From: Lewinellaceae bacterium
GTDB lineage: Bacteria > Bacteroidota > Bacteroidia > Chitinophagales > Saprospiraceae
NCBI GenBank assembly: GCA_020636225.1
Contig: JACJYI010000002.1
Coordinates: 1-64,000 of the forward strand
Length of the DNA: 64,000 nucleotides
Reading direction: 5' to 3'
Shown: piece by piece, positions 1 to 9,500 of the stretch
How positions within the stretch are numbered: the first letter of the stretch is position 1
Layout: each line of letters opens with the position of its first letter
Program-made: the position numbers and the translations under genes
Notes under the pieces: generated by a model
Told to the model about the DNA's origin: nothing
The model's input: the letters and a program-made list of their open reading frames with translations, nothing else
Databases searched by the model: none

Positions 1-162
1 TCTGCTAATGCCCGAAGTTGGCTTTGAATGTCCATCTTTTAGGTTTTTGGGAGTGAGTGGTAGCTCACCAAGCTAGGTGGAGCTTCCTTGCATACGACAA
101 CAGATCAATAAGGTTTCACTGAGGCATTTGGGATCTTTAGGTAAACCGTCAGGTAAACCAAA

Positions 163-197
163 TAAAAAAGGAGTCACGAAATGAATCGTAACTCCTT
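163..197 (-). terminator. Intrinsic terminator after tRNA-Pro
   Basis: On the minus strand a 12-pair stem (arms 168-179 and 186-197, one T-G wobble, loop of six) is followed by a T run at 163-168. It lies 12 bases beyond the 3' end of tRNA-Pro and would end the tRNA transcript. Positions 1-160 beyond it show no gene or RNA that I can support. Confidence 0.75.
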
Positions 198-208
198 GAT
201 AATGAATG

Positions 209-282
209 TCGGGGTACCAGGATTTGAACCTGGGACCCCCTGCTCCCAAAGCAGGTGCGCTACCGGGCTGCGCTACACCCCG
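209..282 (-). tRNA. tRNA-Pro (anticodon TGG)
   Basis: The minus strand folds into a full cloverleaf of 74 bases. The acceptor arms CGGGGTG and TACCCCG pair, the anticodon stem CCTGC/GCAGG encloses the loop TTTGGGA (anticodon TGG, proline), and the T arm CCAGG/CCTGG encloses TTCAAAT. The discriminator is A and the CCA end is not encoded. It sits 39 bases downstream of tRNA-Ser on the same strand and probably shares its transcript. Confidence 0.95.
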
Positions 283-321
283 AAACTGAAATCCCGCATG
301 ATTGACCACTGCGGGGATGGG

Positions 322-408
322 CGGTGAGGGCGGGATTCGAACCCGCGGTACCTGTTACAGTACGTCGGTTTAGCAAACCGGTGGTTTAAGCCACTCACCC
401 ACCTCACC
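322..408 (-). tRNA. tRNA-Ser (anticodon GCT)
   Basis: An 87-base class II tRNA on the minus strand. The acceptor arms GGTGAGG/CCTCACC pair, the anticodon loop is TTGCTAA (GCT, serine), there is a long variable arm, and the T arm has the loop TTCGAAT. The discriminator is G, as serine tRNAs require. CCA is not encoded. A promoter lies 37 bases upstream and tRNA-Pro follows. Confidence 0.95.
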
Positions 409-444
409 TGGGCGAAAAAAGTGCCACTTTCGTTAAAGCGACTG

Positions 445-477
445 CAAAGATAAGTAAACTGTTCCTCAAAAGTCAAA
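445..477 (-). promoter_or_regulatory. Bacteroidota-type promoter for tRNA-Ser/tRNA-Pro
   Basis: On the minus strand TTTG (474-477) is followed after 21 bases by TATCTTTG (445-452), an exact match to the phylum's -7 consensus TAnnTTTG. Transcription would start near 438, about 30 bases before tRNA-Ser. Element sequences are seen directly; activity is inferred. Confidence 0.65.
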
Positions 478-485
478 TGAAATGA

Positions 486-1892
486 TCAGGAAGCCATGGA
501 AAGTTGCTTCTCCAGGCTTTCGACGGTCGACCGGAATTCCCGGTCCGTATCCATCATGTCCTGCACAGCCCGGCAACTGTAGATCACCGTACTGTGATCC
601 CGACCGCCAAACATCTCCCCGATGGTCTTCAGCGACTTGTTGGTCAGGTTCTTGGCCAGGAACATCGACAACTGGCGGGCAATGACCACCGGACGCTTGC
701 GGGTCTTCGCCCGCAACTTGTCCACCGGAATATTGTAATGCTCGGCCACCTGCTCCTGGATATGGGCCAGGGTCAGTTCCCGATGGGCTTCCTTCACAAA
801 TTTCCTCACCACCTCCCGGGCCAGGTCCACATCGATGGTCCGCTGGTTCAGAGAGGCCTGGGCAGCGATCGAGTTGAGTACCCCTTCCAGCTCCCGGATG
901 TTGTCCTTGATATTGTAGCAGACATACTCCACCACCTCCCGGGGCAGGACGATTCCGTCATGCTGCATCTTGGCTTCCAGGATGGCGATGCGGGTCTCCA
1001 GGTCAGGCGCCTGCAGGTCGGTGGTGAGCCCCCACTTGAAGCGGGAGATCAGCCGCTCCTCCATCCCTTCCAGATCCTTGGGGGGGCGATCGGAGGTCAG
1101 GATGATCTGCCGGCCGCTTTGATGCAGATGGTTGAAGATGTGGAAGAAGATCTCCTGGGTCTTGACCTTGTTGGCCAGGAACTGGATATCGTCCAGGATC
1201 AGGATGTCAATGTTCTGGTAATAGGCCACGAACTCATTCACCGCATTGTTCTTGATGGCCTGGATGATCTGGTTGGTAAAGGACTCGGTAGTGCCGTACA
1301 GGACAGTCTTGCTCTTGTTGGTCTTCAGGGCCTCGTTGCCGATGGCCTGGGCCAGGTGGGTCTTGCCCAGGCCGACCTGGCCATAGATCACCAGCGGGTT
1401 GAATGCCGTTCCTCCCGGTTTCTTGGCCACGGCCATGCCCGCAGATCGGGCCAGTTTGTTGCAATCCCCTTCAATGAAGTTGTCGAAATGGTAGTTCTTG
1501 TTGAGGTGTGGGTCCACCTTCACCTGCTTGATCCCGGGAATGACAAAGGGATTCATGAAGGCATCCGGCATAAAGCCCAGAGACGAGTCGCTGTGGCCCC
1601 GGCCACCATTGCCATTGGCCTGTCGCTCGCCGTTGGCCTGGCTCATCAGGATCTGGTATTCCAGCTTGGCCTGGTCACCCAGTTCCTTCTGGATGGTGGC
1701 TTTCAGGAGGCCGACATAATGCTCCTCCAGCCATTCATAGAAGAACTTGTTGGGGACCTGGATGGTCAGGACGGCATCGTCCAGTGCAACCGGCTTGATG
1801 GGTTCGAACCACGTCTTATAACTCTGGGCACCGATACTACTCTTGATCGTACGGAGACAATTCTCCCATACCGTATAGCGGTCCTTGGTCAT
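486..1892 (-). CDS. dnaA: Chromosomal replication initiator protein DnaA
   Basis: DnaA binds DnaA boxes at the origin, opens the duplex and helps load the replicative helicase. The 468-residue product has the usual four parts: N-terminal domain I, a Gly/Asn-rich linker near residues 85-110, an AAA+ core with Walker A GQVGLGKT (about 171-178) and Walker B LILDDIQF, and a C-terminal DNA-binding domain with the signature GGRDHSTVIYSC. I chose the ATG at 1892, giving MTKDRYTVWENC, because the in-frame codons upstream (to 1928) extend past the normal family N-terminus. AGAGAAAG just upstream is a weak ribosome site. The gene is followed by the tRNA promoter. Identification is secure. Confidence 0.97.
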   Translation of the reverse strand: MTKDRYTVWENCLRTIKSSIGAQSYKTWFEPIKPVALDDAVLTIQVPNKFFYEWLEEHYVGLLKATIQKELGDQAKLEYQILMSQANGERQANGNGGRGHSDSSLGFMPDAFMNPFVIPGIKQVKVDPHLNKNYHFDNFIEGDCNKLARSAGMAVAKKPGGTAFNPLVIYGQVGLGKTHLAQAIGNEALKTNKSKTVLYGTTESFTNQIIQAIKNNAVNEFVAYYQNIDILILDDIQFLANKVKTQEIFFHIFNHLHQSGRQIILTSDRPPKDLEGMEERLISRFKWGLTTDLQAPDLETRIAILEAKMQHDGIVLPREVVEYVCYNIKDNIRELEGVLNSIAAQASLNQRTIDVDLAREVVRKFVKEAHRELTLAHIQEQVAEHYNIPVDKLRAKTRKRPVVIARQLSMFLAKNLTNKSLKTIGEMFGGRDHSTVIYSCRAVQDMMDTDREFRSTVESLEKQLSMAS

Positions 1893-2078
1893 GCTTTCTC
1901 TGATTCGATTCGGTTCGGTACAATACAATTCAACCCTTCCTGGGGAAGGTCAAGATCACCATCGAAAAAATCGCGGAGCCTCTGTTTTTCCCTCGGATCG
2001 TGCAGCAATACGATCCTTTCAGGGGATTGCAAAAATGAAAAAATCCGGGCTCAAACGGAACGAAAAAGAGAGAAATTC

Positions 2079-2106
2079 TGAAAAAAAACCGCACGGTTTT
2101 TCAGGG
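2079..2106 (-). terminator. Terminator after the split 5'-nucleotidase operon
   Basis: On the minus strand GAAAAACC/GGTTTTTTTTC forms a hairpin with a four-base loop and a built-in T run, about 75 bases beyond the stop codon at 2181. It would also separate the upstream operon from dnaA. The hairpin is short in G-C pairs, so strength is uncertain. Confidence 0.5.
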
Positions 2107-2137
2107 GTGCTGACCCTCACATGCTTACCCGGGGTGA

Positions 2138-2159
2138 GGAAAAGAATCACTTTTCCACA
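2138..2159. promoter_or_regulatory. Possible DnaA box and small inverted repeat upstream of dnaA
   Basis: TTTTCCACA (2151-2159) fits the DnaA-box pattern TTWTNCACA. It overlaps an inverted repeat GGAAAAG/CTTTTCC (2138-2144, 2150-2156). Only one convincing box is visible between dnaA and the nucleotidase genes, so this is better read as possible dnaA autoregulation than as a full origin. Confidence 0.35.
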
Positions 2160-2180
2160 TCAAGGATAAAATGTTGATCA

Positions 2181-3104
2181 TCAGTCAAATGTATCGGCAA
2201 TCAACTCCGGAGAGCAGGTGATGCACTTGCTGCGATAGTTCTTTTCGAACCAGATATCCATCCGTCCCAGGGTCACACCGGCCCATCCGACCTGACCGAT
2301 ATAGACCGGTTCGCCCAACCGGTTGCTGACCACATCCGGCTGGTCCAGAAAGGTATGTGTATGACCGCCGATGATGATGTCAATATCTTCCGATGACTGG
2401 GCCAGTTGGACATCGGAGATCCGCTCGCTGTCATACCGGTAACCGAGGTGGCTGAGACAGATCACCAGGTGGCAGCCCTCGCGCTTGAGCTGACGGGCCA
2501 TCCGGGTGGCGACGACCACCGGGTCCTGGTATCGGACCCCACCATACAGCTTCTCCGGCACCAGGCCGGCCAGCTCGATGCCGACCCCGAACAACCCGAT
2601 GCGGATGGGACCGCGTTCCAGGATGATCCGGTCCCCGACCCGTCCGTCCAGTACCGTGTCGCGCACGTCGTAATTGGCATTCAGGATAGGGAAGTCCAGA
2701 AGGTGCCATTGCCGGTCAAGGAGTTCCAGTCCGCCGTCAAAATCGTGATTCCCCAGCACGCCGGCATCGTAACCCATGGCGCTCATGCTGGTAAACTCGG
2801 GTTCACCCCCGAACAGGTTGAAGTAGGGCGTGCCCTGCAGCATATCCCCTGCATCCACCAGCAGGACATTCGGTTCTTCCCTGCGGATCTTCCGGACCAG
2901 GGCCGCCCGGCGGGCGACACCCCCCAACCCCTGTAATCGGGTACCGTCCATGGGAAATGGATCCAGTCGGCTGTGCACATCGTTGGTATGCAGCAGGGTC
3001 AATTTGTATCGTTGTGGATTCGAACGGGCCGACAGGATGCCTCCGCCGAGGAGCATGCCAGCGGTGGTCATGGAGGTTCGGTAGATGAATTGTCGTCGTT
3101 TCAT
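2181..3104 (-). CDS. 5'-nucleotidase / UshA-type metallophosphatase domain protein
   Basis: This 307-residue protein corresponds to the N-terminal catalytic half of UshA/5'-nucleotidase. The dimetal site motifs are all visible: LLHTNDVHSRL near residue 37, DAGDMLQGTPYFNLF, VLGNHDFDGG and GGHTHTF. The leader begins MKRRQFIYRT followed by a hydrophobic stretch, a possible Tat or Sec signal, so it should act outside the cytoplasm on nucleotides or related phosphoesters. It stops before the C-terminal substrate-binding domain, which is encoded as a separate protein by the gene just upstream; the two overlap by four bases (ATGA type), implying translational coupling and a complex. Exact substrate is unknown. 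Confidence 0.88.
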   Translation of the reverse strand: MKRRQFIYRTSMTTAGMLLGGGILSARSNPQRYKLTLLHTNDVHSRLDPFPMDGTRLQGLGGVARRAALVRKIRREEPNVLLVDAGDMLQGTPYFNLFGGEPEFTSMSAMGYDAGVLGNHDFDGGLELLDRQWHLLDFPILNANYDVRDTVLDGRVGDRIILERGPIRIGLFGVGIELAGLVPEKLYGGVRYQDPVVVATRMARQLKREGCHLVICLSHLGYRYDSERISDVQLAQSSEDIDIIIGGHTHTFLDQPDVVSNRLGEPVYIGQVGWAGVTLGRMDIWFEKNYRSKCITCSPELIADTFD

Positions 3105-3859
3105 TCTTGGGAGGAGATGATCCGGCCATCCAGCACGGCGTCGACCGGCATGCCGAGGGCCTGCTGGTCGCGACTGTATTGCAGGATGGCATCCCGGATC
3201 AGGACGTTGGTATATTGAAGAGGAAAGTCGCGAAGAAAGGTCATCCGGTCGCCGCCATGGGCGATATAATCCGGCATCGCCACGCGATATCTGCGCTCAC
3301 TCTCGATGGGCTGATTGTTGATCAACACCGCTGTGGCCCGGCCCTCCAGGATCTGCATGCGTACAGAACGGGATACCGGCCATCCGTCCTGGCCGGCAAT
3401 TTGATCCAGCAACTCGGTTAATCCGCCGGCATCCAGTTCCACGATGGTGATCTGATTGTCGAATGGCATCAGCTCATAGACCATCCCGACCCGGAGGGGT
3501 CCTGCCGCCAGTTCGTTCCGGCGCACCCCGCCATAATTGAGAACGGCCAGGTCCACGGGCTGATCGGACACGCGATTGGCCTCGTCCAGGACCAGGTCCG
3601 CCAGCAGGTTGCCCAGGGTGGATTCCGGCTTGTCGAGGGTCAGCTTCCTGGCCACCCGGGCTATCGTGTCGTTCATGGTCTGGTCCAGGCGTTCCCGAAA
3701 GGGAAGGAGGTAGGCCGATAGTGCCGAGTCGGACTCCAGGGAGGCATCCATTTGGTATTGCCCATACTGATGGGTGGCCTCATGCCAGGTCATCCGACAT
3801 CCCCCCAGGCCACTGGTGAGGATGAGAAGGATGAACCAGGATCTTGCTTGAGGTACCAT
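3101..3859 (-). CDS. 5'-nucleotidase C-terminal domain lipoprotein
   Basis: A 252-residue lipoprotein whose body matches the 5'-nucleotidase C-terminal (substrate-binding) domain. The family landmarks are STLGNLLADLVLDEAN, the NYGGVRRN loop, the segment GMVYELMPFDNQI, and VAMPDYIAHGGD near the end. The signal peptide ends in LILTSGLGGC, a lipobox. It lacks the metallophosphatase half, which is supplied by the next gene (start overlaps this stop by four bases). In the single-chain enzyme the catalytic domain comes first; here the gene for the C-terminal domain comes first. The lipid anchor could tether the pair to a membrane. It begins 15 bases after the membrane-protein gene, so the three form one operon. 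Confidence 0.86.
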   Translation of the reverse strand: MVPQARSWFILLILTSGLGGCRMTWHEATHQYGQYQMDASLESDSALSAYLLPFRERLDQTMNDTIARVARKLTLDKPESTLGNLLADLVLDEANRVSDQPVDLAVLNYGGVRRNELAAGPLRVGMVYELMPFDNQITIVELDAGGLTELLDQIAGQDGWPVSRSVRMQILEGRATAVLINNQPIESERRYRVAMPDYIAHGGDRMTFLRDFPLQYTNVLIRDAILQYSRDQQALGMPVDAVLDGRIISSQE

Positions 3860-3874
3860 TACAAAGGTTGTAGG

Positions 3875-4444
3875 CTACAATCGCATAGCTGCTTCCTTCT
3901 TGATCGCGGACAGGGCCGTGAGGAGTGGATCGGCCTCCTGTTCGTCCAGATACCGGAACAACGCCTGGATGAAATCATCTGCCGTGGCATCCGCGGGCAG
4001 GGATTCTGCCGTGGCATCGATCATGGTCATCATGTTCTCCCTGGCCAGCCGGAGGATCTTCCACAATGCCTCGGAGACATACACCTGCTGCGTGACATTG
4101 TGCTCGTATTCCTGCTGGATGGCCTGCATCATCCCCCATTTCAGGGATTTGACGGTCATGTTCTCATGCCGCAACCGGAGGATCAGGTTGGGGATGCTGA
4201 TCCGCTCACAGTACAGGGACAGTCGTTCATAGGCCTGCATCCGGTGGGGAATGGAGATCTTCTGGGCTTCGATCTTCTGGTCCATCTGCCGGTTGACCAG
4301 CAGCTGGGAAGTGAGCTGCTTCATCAGAAAGTAGACGGTAGCAAAGACCACCAGTCCCGGTATGGTCAGCTTGGCGATTTCAAGGATGACGTCGAGTGCA
4401 CTCATGATGGGGTGGGCCGATTCTATGGCCCCCCAAAAGTACAT
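3875..4444 (-). CDS. Small conserved membrane protein with N-terminal helix
   Basis: This protein of about 189 residues has one predicted membrane helix near the N-terminus (ILEIAKLTIPGLVVFATVYF) and a soluble, helical remainder with the segments RMQAYERLSLYCERI and IQQEYEHNVTQQVYVS. I recognise this as a conserved Bacteroidota family of unknown function (DUF7935, from memory). The first ATG is at 4444; an in-frame ATG at 4405 would also keep the helix. It is the first gene of an operon with the split nucleotidase, and is divergent from the Fe-S assembly gene. No catalytic motif is visible and I assign no function. Confidence 0.75.
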   Translation of the reverse strand: MYFWGAIESAHPIMSALDVILEIAKLTIPGLVVFATVYFLMKQLTSQLLVNRQMDQKIEAQKISIPHRMQAYERLSLYCERISIPNLILRLRHENMTVKSLKWGMMQAIQQEYEHNVTQQVYVSEALWKILRLARENMMTMIDATAESLPADATADDFIQALFRYLDEQEADPLLTALSAIKKEAAMRL

Positions 4445-4503
4445 CAACCTGCCTAAACCATCTCATTCGATGACAGGGAACCAAATCGGAGACAAATTGT
4501 TTG

Positions 4504-4511
4504 TAATTTTG
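4504..4511 (+). promoter_or_regulatory. -7 promoter element for the IscA-type gene
   Basis: TAATTTTG exactly matches TAnnTTTG and ends 20 bases before the ATG at 4532. No TTTG is visible at the expected -33 position, so this is a one-element call. Confidence 0.4.
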
Positions 4512-4531
4512 ATCCGTAAAGTCTGACGAAC

Positions 4532-4888
4532 ATGGCCGAAACAACTCCATCCATCGATATCCAACCGATCCGCCTCACCGAAGGTGCCCTGAAAGCCCTG
4601 AACAAGATCCGCCAGGATGAGAACATCCCGGATGACCACTACCTCCGTGTCGGGGTCAAAGGCGGCGGCTGCAGTGGATTTACCTATGTCCTGGGCTTCG
4701 ATGTGCGCAAGGAGAAGGATGATGTATTCGAGATCAGCGGCATGCCTGTGGTCATGGAAAAAGCCCATCAGCTCTACCTGCTGGGGATCGAGATCGACTG
4801 GTCAGACGGGCTGAACAACCGGGGCTTTGTGTTCAACAATCCCAACGCGACGGATACCTGCGGATGTGGTACCTCCTTCTCGGCTTGA
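4532..4888 (+). CDS. IscA/ErpA-type iron-sulfur cluster assembly protein
   Basis: A 118-residue HesB/IscA (A-type carrier) protein that passes Fe-S clusters to target enzymes in the cytoplasm. The three conserved cysteines are present: one in GVKGGGCSGFTY and two in the C-terminal CGCGTSFSA. The length is normal for the family. The stop codon overlaps the ATG of the following lipoprotein gene (TGATG), suggesting translational coupling, and ruvB follows that. Which member of the family it is (IscA, ErpA or SufA type) cannot be decided from sequence alone. Confidence 0.93.
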   Translation: MAETTPSIDIQPIRLTEGALKALNKIRQDENIPDDHYLRVGVKGGGCSGFTYVLGFDVRKEKDDVFEISGMPVVMEKAHQLYLLGIEIDWSDGLNNRGFVFNNPNATDTCGCGTSFSA

Positions 4889-5544
4889 TGAGGCATTCCA
4901 GGTCAGCATATCGTCCTGCATTCCTCTTCCCGGGTGTCATGATCTTCACCTTGTTGGTCCTGGGAGGATGTCATCGACGCGCCTCGGAGTCCCTCTCGCC
5001 CGAATGGATCGAAACACGGGTGACGGTGATCAATGCGGCCTCCACCAGCGGTTGCGGGTATCTCTTGCGCCCGGAGGCCGGACCGGACCTGGTGCCGGTG
5101 TCCTTTGCCGGCGATCCCGTGGATTGGGTGCAGGAAGGGGTCTATCAGGTCACCTATCGCCCCGAGCCGGTTCCGGTATACGCTTGTACCGCCGAGGGGA
5201 TTCCTGTTCAGGTCGGCCAGGTGGAAGCCATTGACACGAAGGCGCCACCGGGTACCGGCGGGATCCGGCCGGAGATACCGACCTGTGTCCTGGCGATCGA
5301 TCCCTATCAGGTGCCCTGGATGGCCCGGATCATGGAGCAGGCCGATCCCATGCGAGTGGTTCGCTATACCCTGGACAGGCAGACCGTATATGGCTTTTGG
5401 GGCAGCAACGAAGATGAGGACCTGCCCTTCTACCTGTTCGACTGTCGCGGCAATCGACTCTGTGTGCGTGCGGATGACCGATCTTCCTGTACCTTGGAGG
5501 AGCGTTTGCAAGATGCCTATACCATTCTGACCCGCAACCATTGA
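4888..5544 (+). CDS. Putative lipoprotein of unknown function
   Basis: The start at 4888 overlaps the preceding stop codon and gives 218 residues with a hydrophobic signal ending in the lipobox LLVLGGC. The C-terminal half (PWMARIMEQADPMRVVRYTL, then VYGF, FYLFDCRGNRLC) resembles small Bacteroidota lipoproteins of the DUF6970 pattern, an impression from memory rather than a firm match. Several cysteines in the mature part could form disulfides. It lies between an Fe-S carrier gene and ruvB with a one-base gap to ruvB, so it is co-transcribed with both, but the context does not reveal a role. Confidence 0.7.
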   Translation: MRHSRSAYRPAFLFPGVMIFTLLVLGGCHRRASESLSPEWIETRVTVINAASTSGCGYLLRPEAGPDLVPVSFAGDPVDWVQEGVYQVTYRPEPVPVYACTAEGIPVQVGQVEAIDTKAPPGTGGIRPEIPTCVLAIDPYQVPWMARIMEQADPMRVVRYTLDRQTVYGFWGSNEDEDLPFYLFDCRGNRLCVRADDRSSCTLEERLQDAYTILTRNH

Positions 5545-5545
5545 T

Positions 5546-6571
5546 ATGAAGAATCCCCACCTGGAACCGGATGATCGCCTGTTGCCACCGGAGGAGCGCC
5601 AGATCGACAAGACCCTGCGCCCCCAGGAGCTGGATGACTTCAGCGGTCAGGACAAGATCGTGGACAACCTGCGCGTCTTCATCCAGGCGGCCCGCATGCG
5701 CGATGAAAGCCTGGACCATGTCCTCCTGCATGGCCCTCCCGGCCTGGGTAAGACCACCCTCTCCTGTATTATTGCCAATGAGTTGGGCGCCGATCTCAAG
5801 ATGTCCTCTGGTCCGGTCCTGGAAAAGCCGGGTGACCTGGCCGGTCTGCTGACCAATCTGGACGAAGGGGATGTCCTGTTCATCGATGAGATCCACCGGC
5901 TGAACACCGTGGTCGAAGAGTATCTCTACTCGGCCATGGAAGACTTCCGGATCGACATCATGATCGATTCGGGACCCAATGCCCGTTCCATCCAACTGGC
6001 CCTGGCACCCTTCACGCTGGTCGGGGCAACGACACGGATGGGGTTGCTCAGTGCCCCCATGCGCGCCCGGTTCGGGATCAACTGCCATCTGGATTATTAT
6101 GACGTGGCGACCCTGGCCCGGATCCTCCATCGGTCCGCCGGATTGCTGAAGATCCCTGTCGAGGACGACGGGATCAACGAGATCGCCCGTCGCAGCCGGG
6201 GCACGCCCCGCATCGCCAACTCGCTGTTGCGTCGGGTCCGCGACTTCGCCATGGTCAAGGGGAAGGGCATCATCGATCGGGATATCGCCCGGATGGCCCT
6301 GGCCGCCCTGCAGGTGGATGAGGGGGGGCTGGATGAAATGGACAACCGCATCCTCCAGACCATCATCGGCAAGTTCGGGGGCGGGCCGGTCGGCCTGTCC
6401 ACCATCGCCACGGCCGTTGGTGAGGAGCCAGGTAACATTGAAGAGGTGCACGAGCCGTTCCTGATCATGGAAGGCTTTATCCACCGTACACCCCGGGGCA
6501 GGGAAGCGACCCCCAAGGCCTACAAGCATATGGGGATTGTCCCGCCCGGCAGGCAGGATGTCCTGTTCTAG
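5546..6571 (+). CDS. ruvB: Holliday junction branch migration helicase RuvB
   Basis: RuvB is the AAA+ motor that drives branch migration of Holliday junctions together with RuvA during recombinational repair. The 341 residues show Walker A GPPGLGKTT (about 63-71), Walker B DEIHRLN, sensor region GATTRMG, the arginine finger RARFGI, and the C-terminal winged-helix segment GEEPGNIEEVHEPF. Length is typical. It starts one base after the lipoprotein stop. No ruvA or ruvC is nearby, as is common outside the proteobacterial ruvAB operon. Its 3' end overlaps the convergent secreted-protein gene by four bases. Confidence 0.98.
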   Translation: MKNPHLEPDDRLLPPEERQIDKTLRPQELDDFSGQDKIVDNLRVFIQAARMRDESLDHVLLHGPPGLGKTTLSCIIANELGADLKMSSGPVLEKPGDLAGLLTNLDEGDVLFIDEIHRLNTVVEEYLYSAMEDFRIDIMIDSGPNARSIQLALAPFTLVGATTRMGLLSAPMRARFGINCHLDYYDVATLARILHRSAGLLKIPVEDDGINEIARRSRGTPRIANSLLRRVRDFAMVKGKGIIDRDIARMALAALQVDEGGLDEMDNRILQTIIGKFGGGPVGLSTIATAVGEEPGNIEEVHEPFLIMEGFIHRTPRGREATPKAYKHMGIVPPGRQDVLF

Positions 6572-9500
6572 TCTGGATCGAACAGGCTGTTGATGCCCGT
6601 TCGGTTCGTGACAGCATCGGGGAGATTGGCCGCCTTGACCAATTCGTTCAGATCATCGTTGCGGCGATACCGTTTCAAGGCCTCGATGGCGGATGATTGT
6701 CCCTGGAATCGACAGATCCACCAAACCAGGGCTGTGGTTACCGGAAAGCTTCTTGGATTAGATCGATATCCGAAGAGGGGACGAACATATTCGGCTTGCA
6801 CCAGGTTGGCCATCCATTCTGCAGCAGAACCATGATCCGAAGGGGGGGCAAATGCCGGTGAAAGGGACATCAACGCTTCGCTGAGGATCCGCTCGAGTGA
6901 TGTATCCGAAAGTTCCAACAGGGCCCTCCGATACGATGAGGCCTCTTCCCAATCCAGATCGGGCAAGCCAAACGCCAGGAGGACCTGGGCGCCCAGGGGA
7001 CCTCGAAGGGGGGCTTCTACCTGTTCCAACTGTGTCAGGAGCCCGTGCATGCCGTCCATGTCCAGGTCGCTACACAACAGGCCCAGGATCTGTTGCTGCA
7101 GGCCCGGATCACGATCATCCTCGAGCAGGAGGTTGATCCATTGGTCGGGAAACCCGGATGATCGGCACCAGATCCATTGAGCCAGGGCATTGGCTTCTTC
7201 ATACGCACTGATCCAGAGCGACTCAGTGAGCCAGGACTGGATGGTCAGCCCGATGGATTGCCGCCAGTCCTCTTGGGCGGGCAGGGTCAGCCAGGCGCGA
7301 TAAGGTTCCTGGTTGAACAAGCGGTTGACCACGTCAGGCAATGAACCTTCTGCCATGGCATGGTCCAGGAGGGTGCGAAAGAAGAGGTCAAGTTGTCCTG
7401 CATTGGTCAGATCAAATGCCGCGAACATCCCGGCGACCCGATCGGCGGATAGGCCGAGATCCAGCAGGAAGGGCAGGTCTGTTGAAACAGAAAGGCTGTC
7501 GAGGGGAAGGGTCAATACCCGATCCGGTTGTTCCCAATGGACGGCGAGGTCCTGCCAATGGGGACCATTGGCCAGCAAGGACTTGTGACGACGAAGGAGG
7601 AATGCCAGACGGTCCGGAGCCAGTTCTCCCGATCGCTGCCAGGACAGAACAAACTCCTCGCCGATCGAGCGGGTCATCCCCGACCAGGTCTCATTGCCAC
7701 GACGCCAGTGCTCTTGCCACCAATCCAGATCCTCATCCTGATGATACAGGCCGGAGACATATTCCATCAGTCGGATCATGGCCTCCTGGACGGCTTCTTC
7801 TTCCGGGTTGGAGGGGTTCGAAGGACAAAGGGACAGCAGGAGACCGGATTGCCATTCCCGGGGATGGATCTGGAAGTATTGAATGAACCGCAGGAGGGCA
7901 TCCGGGCTCTTCGACCGGGTGATCGCCGTCTTCCAGTCATCTTCGGAGATGAGATCCGGTGCAGGTAGCCTGGTCATGTCAGAAGGGAGGGTGCGATCCG
8001 GCTGCCTCATGAAGCCCTCCAGCCGGGACAGGGGAAGTAATTCCTGAACGGCCGCTCTGCTGGCGGCATCATCACTGTTCCTGAACCAGTCCTCAGCGGT
8101 GGTAAGATCCACCCATCCCCGGAGCATGGTCATATACCGGGAGGCTGCATCGCCTCGCTCGGGGTCCAGAAAGAGACCGGCTTTGCGCAGGAAGGTTCCG
8201 GGCTGGTCCGTCGGACCATATCGTCGATAGAGATGATCGATGATGCGGGACAGGGAGCGTTCGGCAGACGGGAAGGCGACCCACTCCAGGGCCTGGGCTT
8301 CCAGGGCCGTGAGGTCATCAACAGTACAGCGTCGGATCAGGCTGTCTTCCAGCGCGATCCGTTCGGACAGGGGGAGCGGCAGCAGGAATTGCTCCACCAG
8401 GCCGGCTATACCGGGAGGCAGGGTCAGCGCATGATCCTCTTCCCGGGCATCCTTCCGGAAATGTGCGGTGATCTCCGGAAATGGCAGGTTGGGGGGAGGG
8501 AGGATCGGATTCCATTGAGTCAGGATCCGGCGATACGTGCCACTGTATTGGGCGACGATAGCCGGATCTGCGTTGATGATCTGGTGATAAAAGGTGTTGG
8601 CGACCTTCGGGTCCGGAGAAGCCAGATAGCGAAACCAGGATTCGACCAGGAGTTGATGGTCCTTGATCTCCGGATAGTAATCGAATTGCTGCCGTTGATC
8701 GTTCCAGATCCATTGATCCGCATGGGCAAAAAAATGGCTGACCCAACGTCCCAGGTCCTCTTTTTGGATATCCATGCCCGACAGGGCGCCGAGGACATCC
8801 ATGAAATGGATAGGGGGGGCAATGGTCTGGAGGACATCCTGGCGATACGCGTTCGCTGCCAGATAGTAGAGTGTCCGGGGATGGTGGGTCTGGACCAGGT
8901 CATACAGGGCAGTCCATGCCGGTCGTCCCCGGGAGATGCAGTTTTGCAGCACCTTGCCATAGAAGTCAACCGACTCGTCATACAGGAATGGAAAGACATC
9001 CAGTTCCTCCTGGTACATCCAGTCGCGTTGTTCGGCAGGGTGGGTGGTCAACTGGACGGATCGCGTGGTATCCCCCTGGCCATCGAAGAACATGATGCGA
9101 TCTGCCCAGGTTTGCAGCTCCTCGGTTGGGCAGGCCGACGCCTCGTGAATACTCAGGAGCAGGCTGGCAGTGGCCGAGCCAGGGTCCCACCTGGTCAGCA
9201 GGTCCAGCAACGAGCAGATCGTTTCAGAAGATATTGAACCATCGGGAGTCCGAGCGGCAAATCGATGCAGCCGGGCAGCCTGAATGGGAGAGAGGTATCG
9301 GTTCGGGTCAACCTGGTCGAGGCGACTCGCTTCAGGCTTCGCGGTATTCGTACAAAGGGTCGGTGGTGCCGGATCCATCAGAGGATCCGTGTACAGGAAT
9401 GCACCGGCTTCCGGACGGAATTGAAACGCCTGGAGGTGATGGTACCAGAAGTCCAGGTCCTGCACTGGTTCGCCGACGAACGGATTTGGCAGGATATACA

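Noticed and set aside
1..162. Possible gene end at the left edge
   Set aside because: No frame with protein-like composition and no RNA fold beyond the tRNA terminator.
504..2081. 525-codon open frame opposite dnaA
   Set aside because: It overlaps dnaA almost entirely and is a shadow of its GC-rich third positions.
2114..2139. CCTCAC/GTGAGG hairpin beside the dnaA upstream region
   Set aside because: Short, no T run, and overlaps a better-supported inverted repeat.
1893..2180. Chromosomal origin next to dnaA
   Set aside because: Only one good DnaA box and no clear unwinding element or box cluster; kept only as a possible regulatory site.
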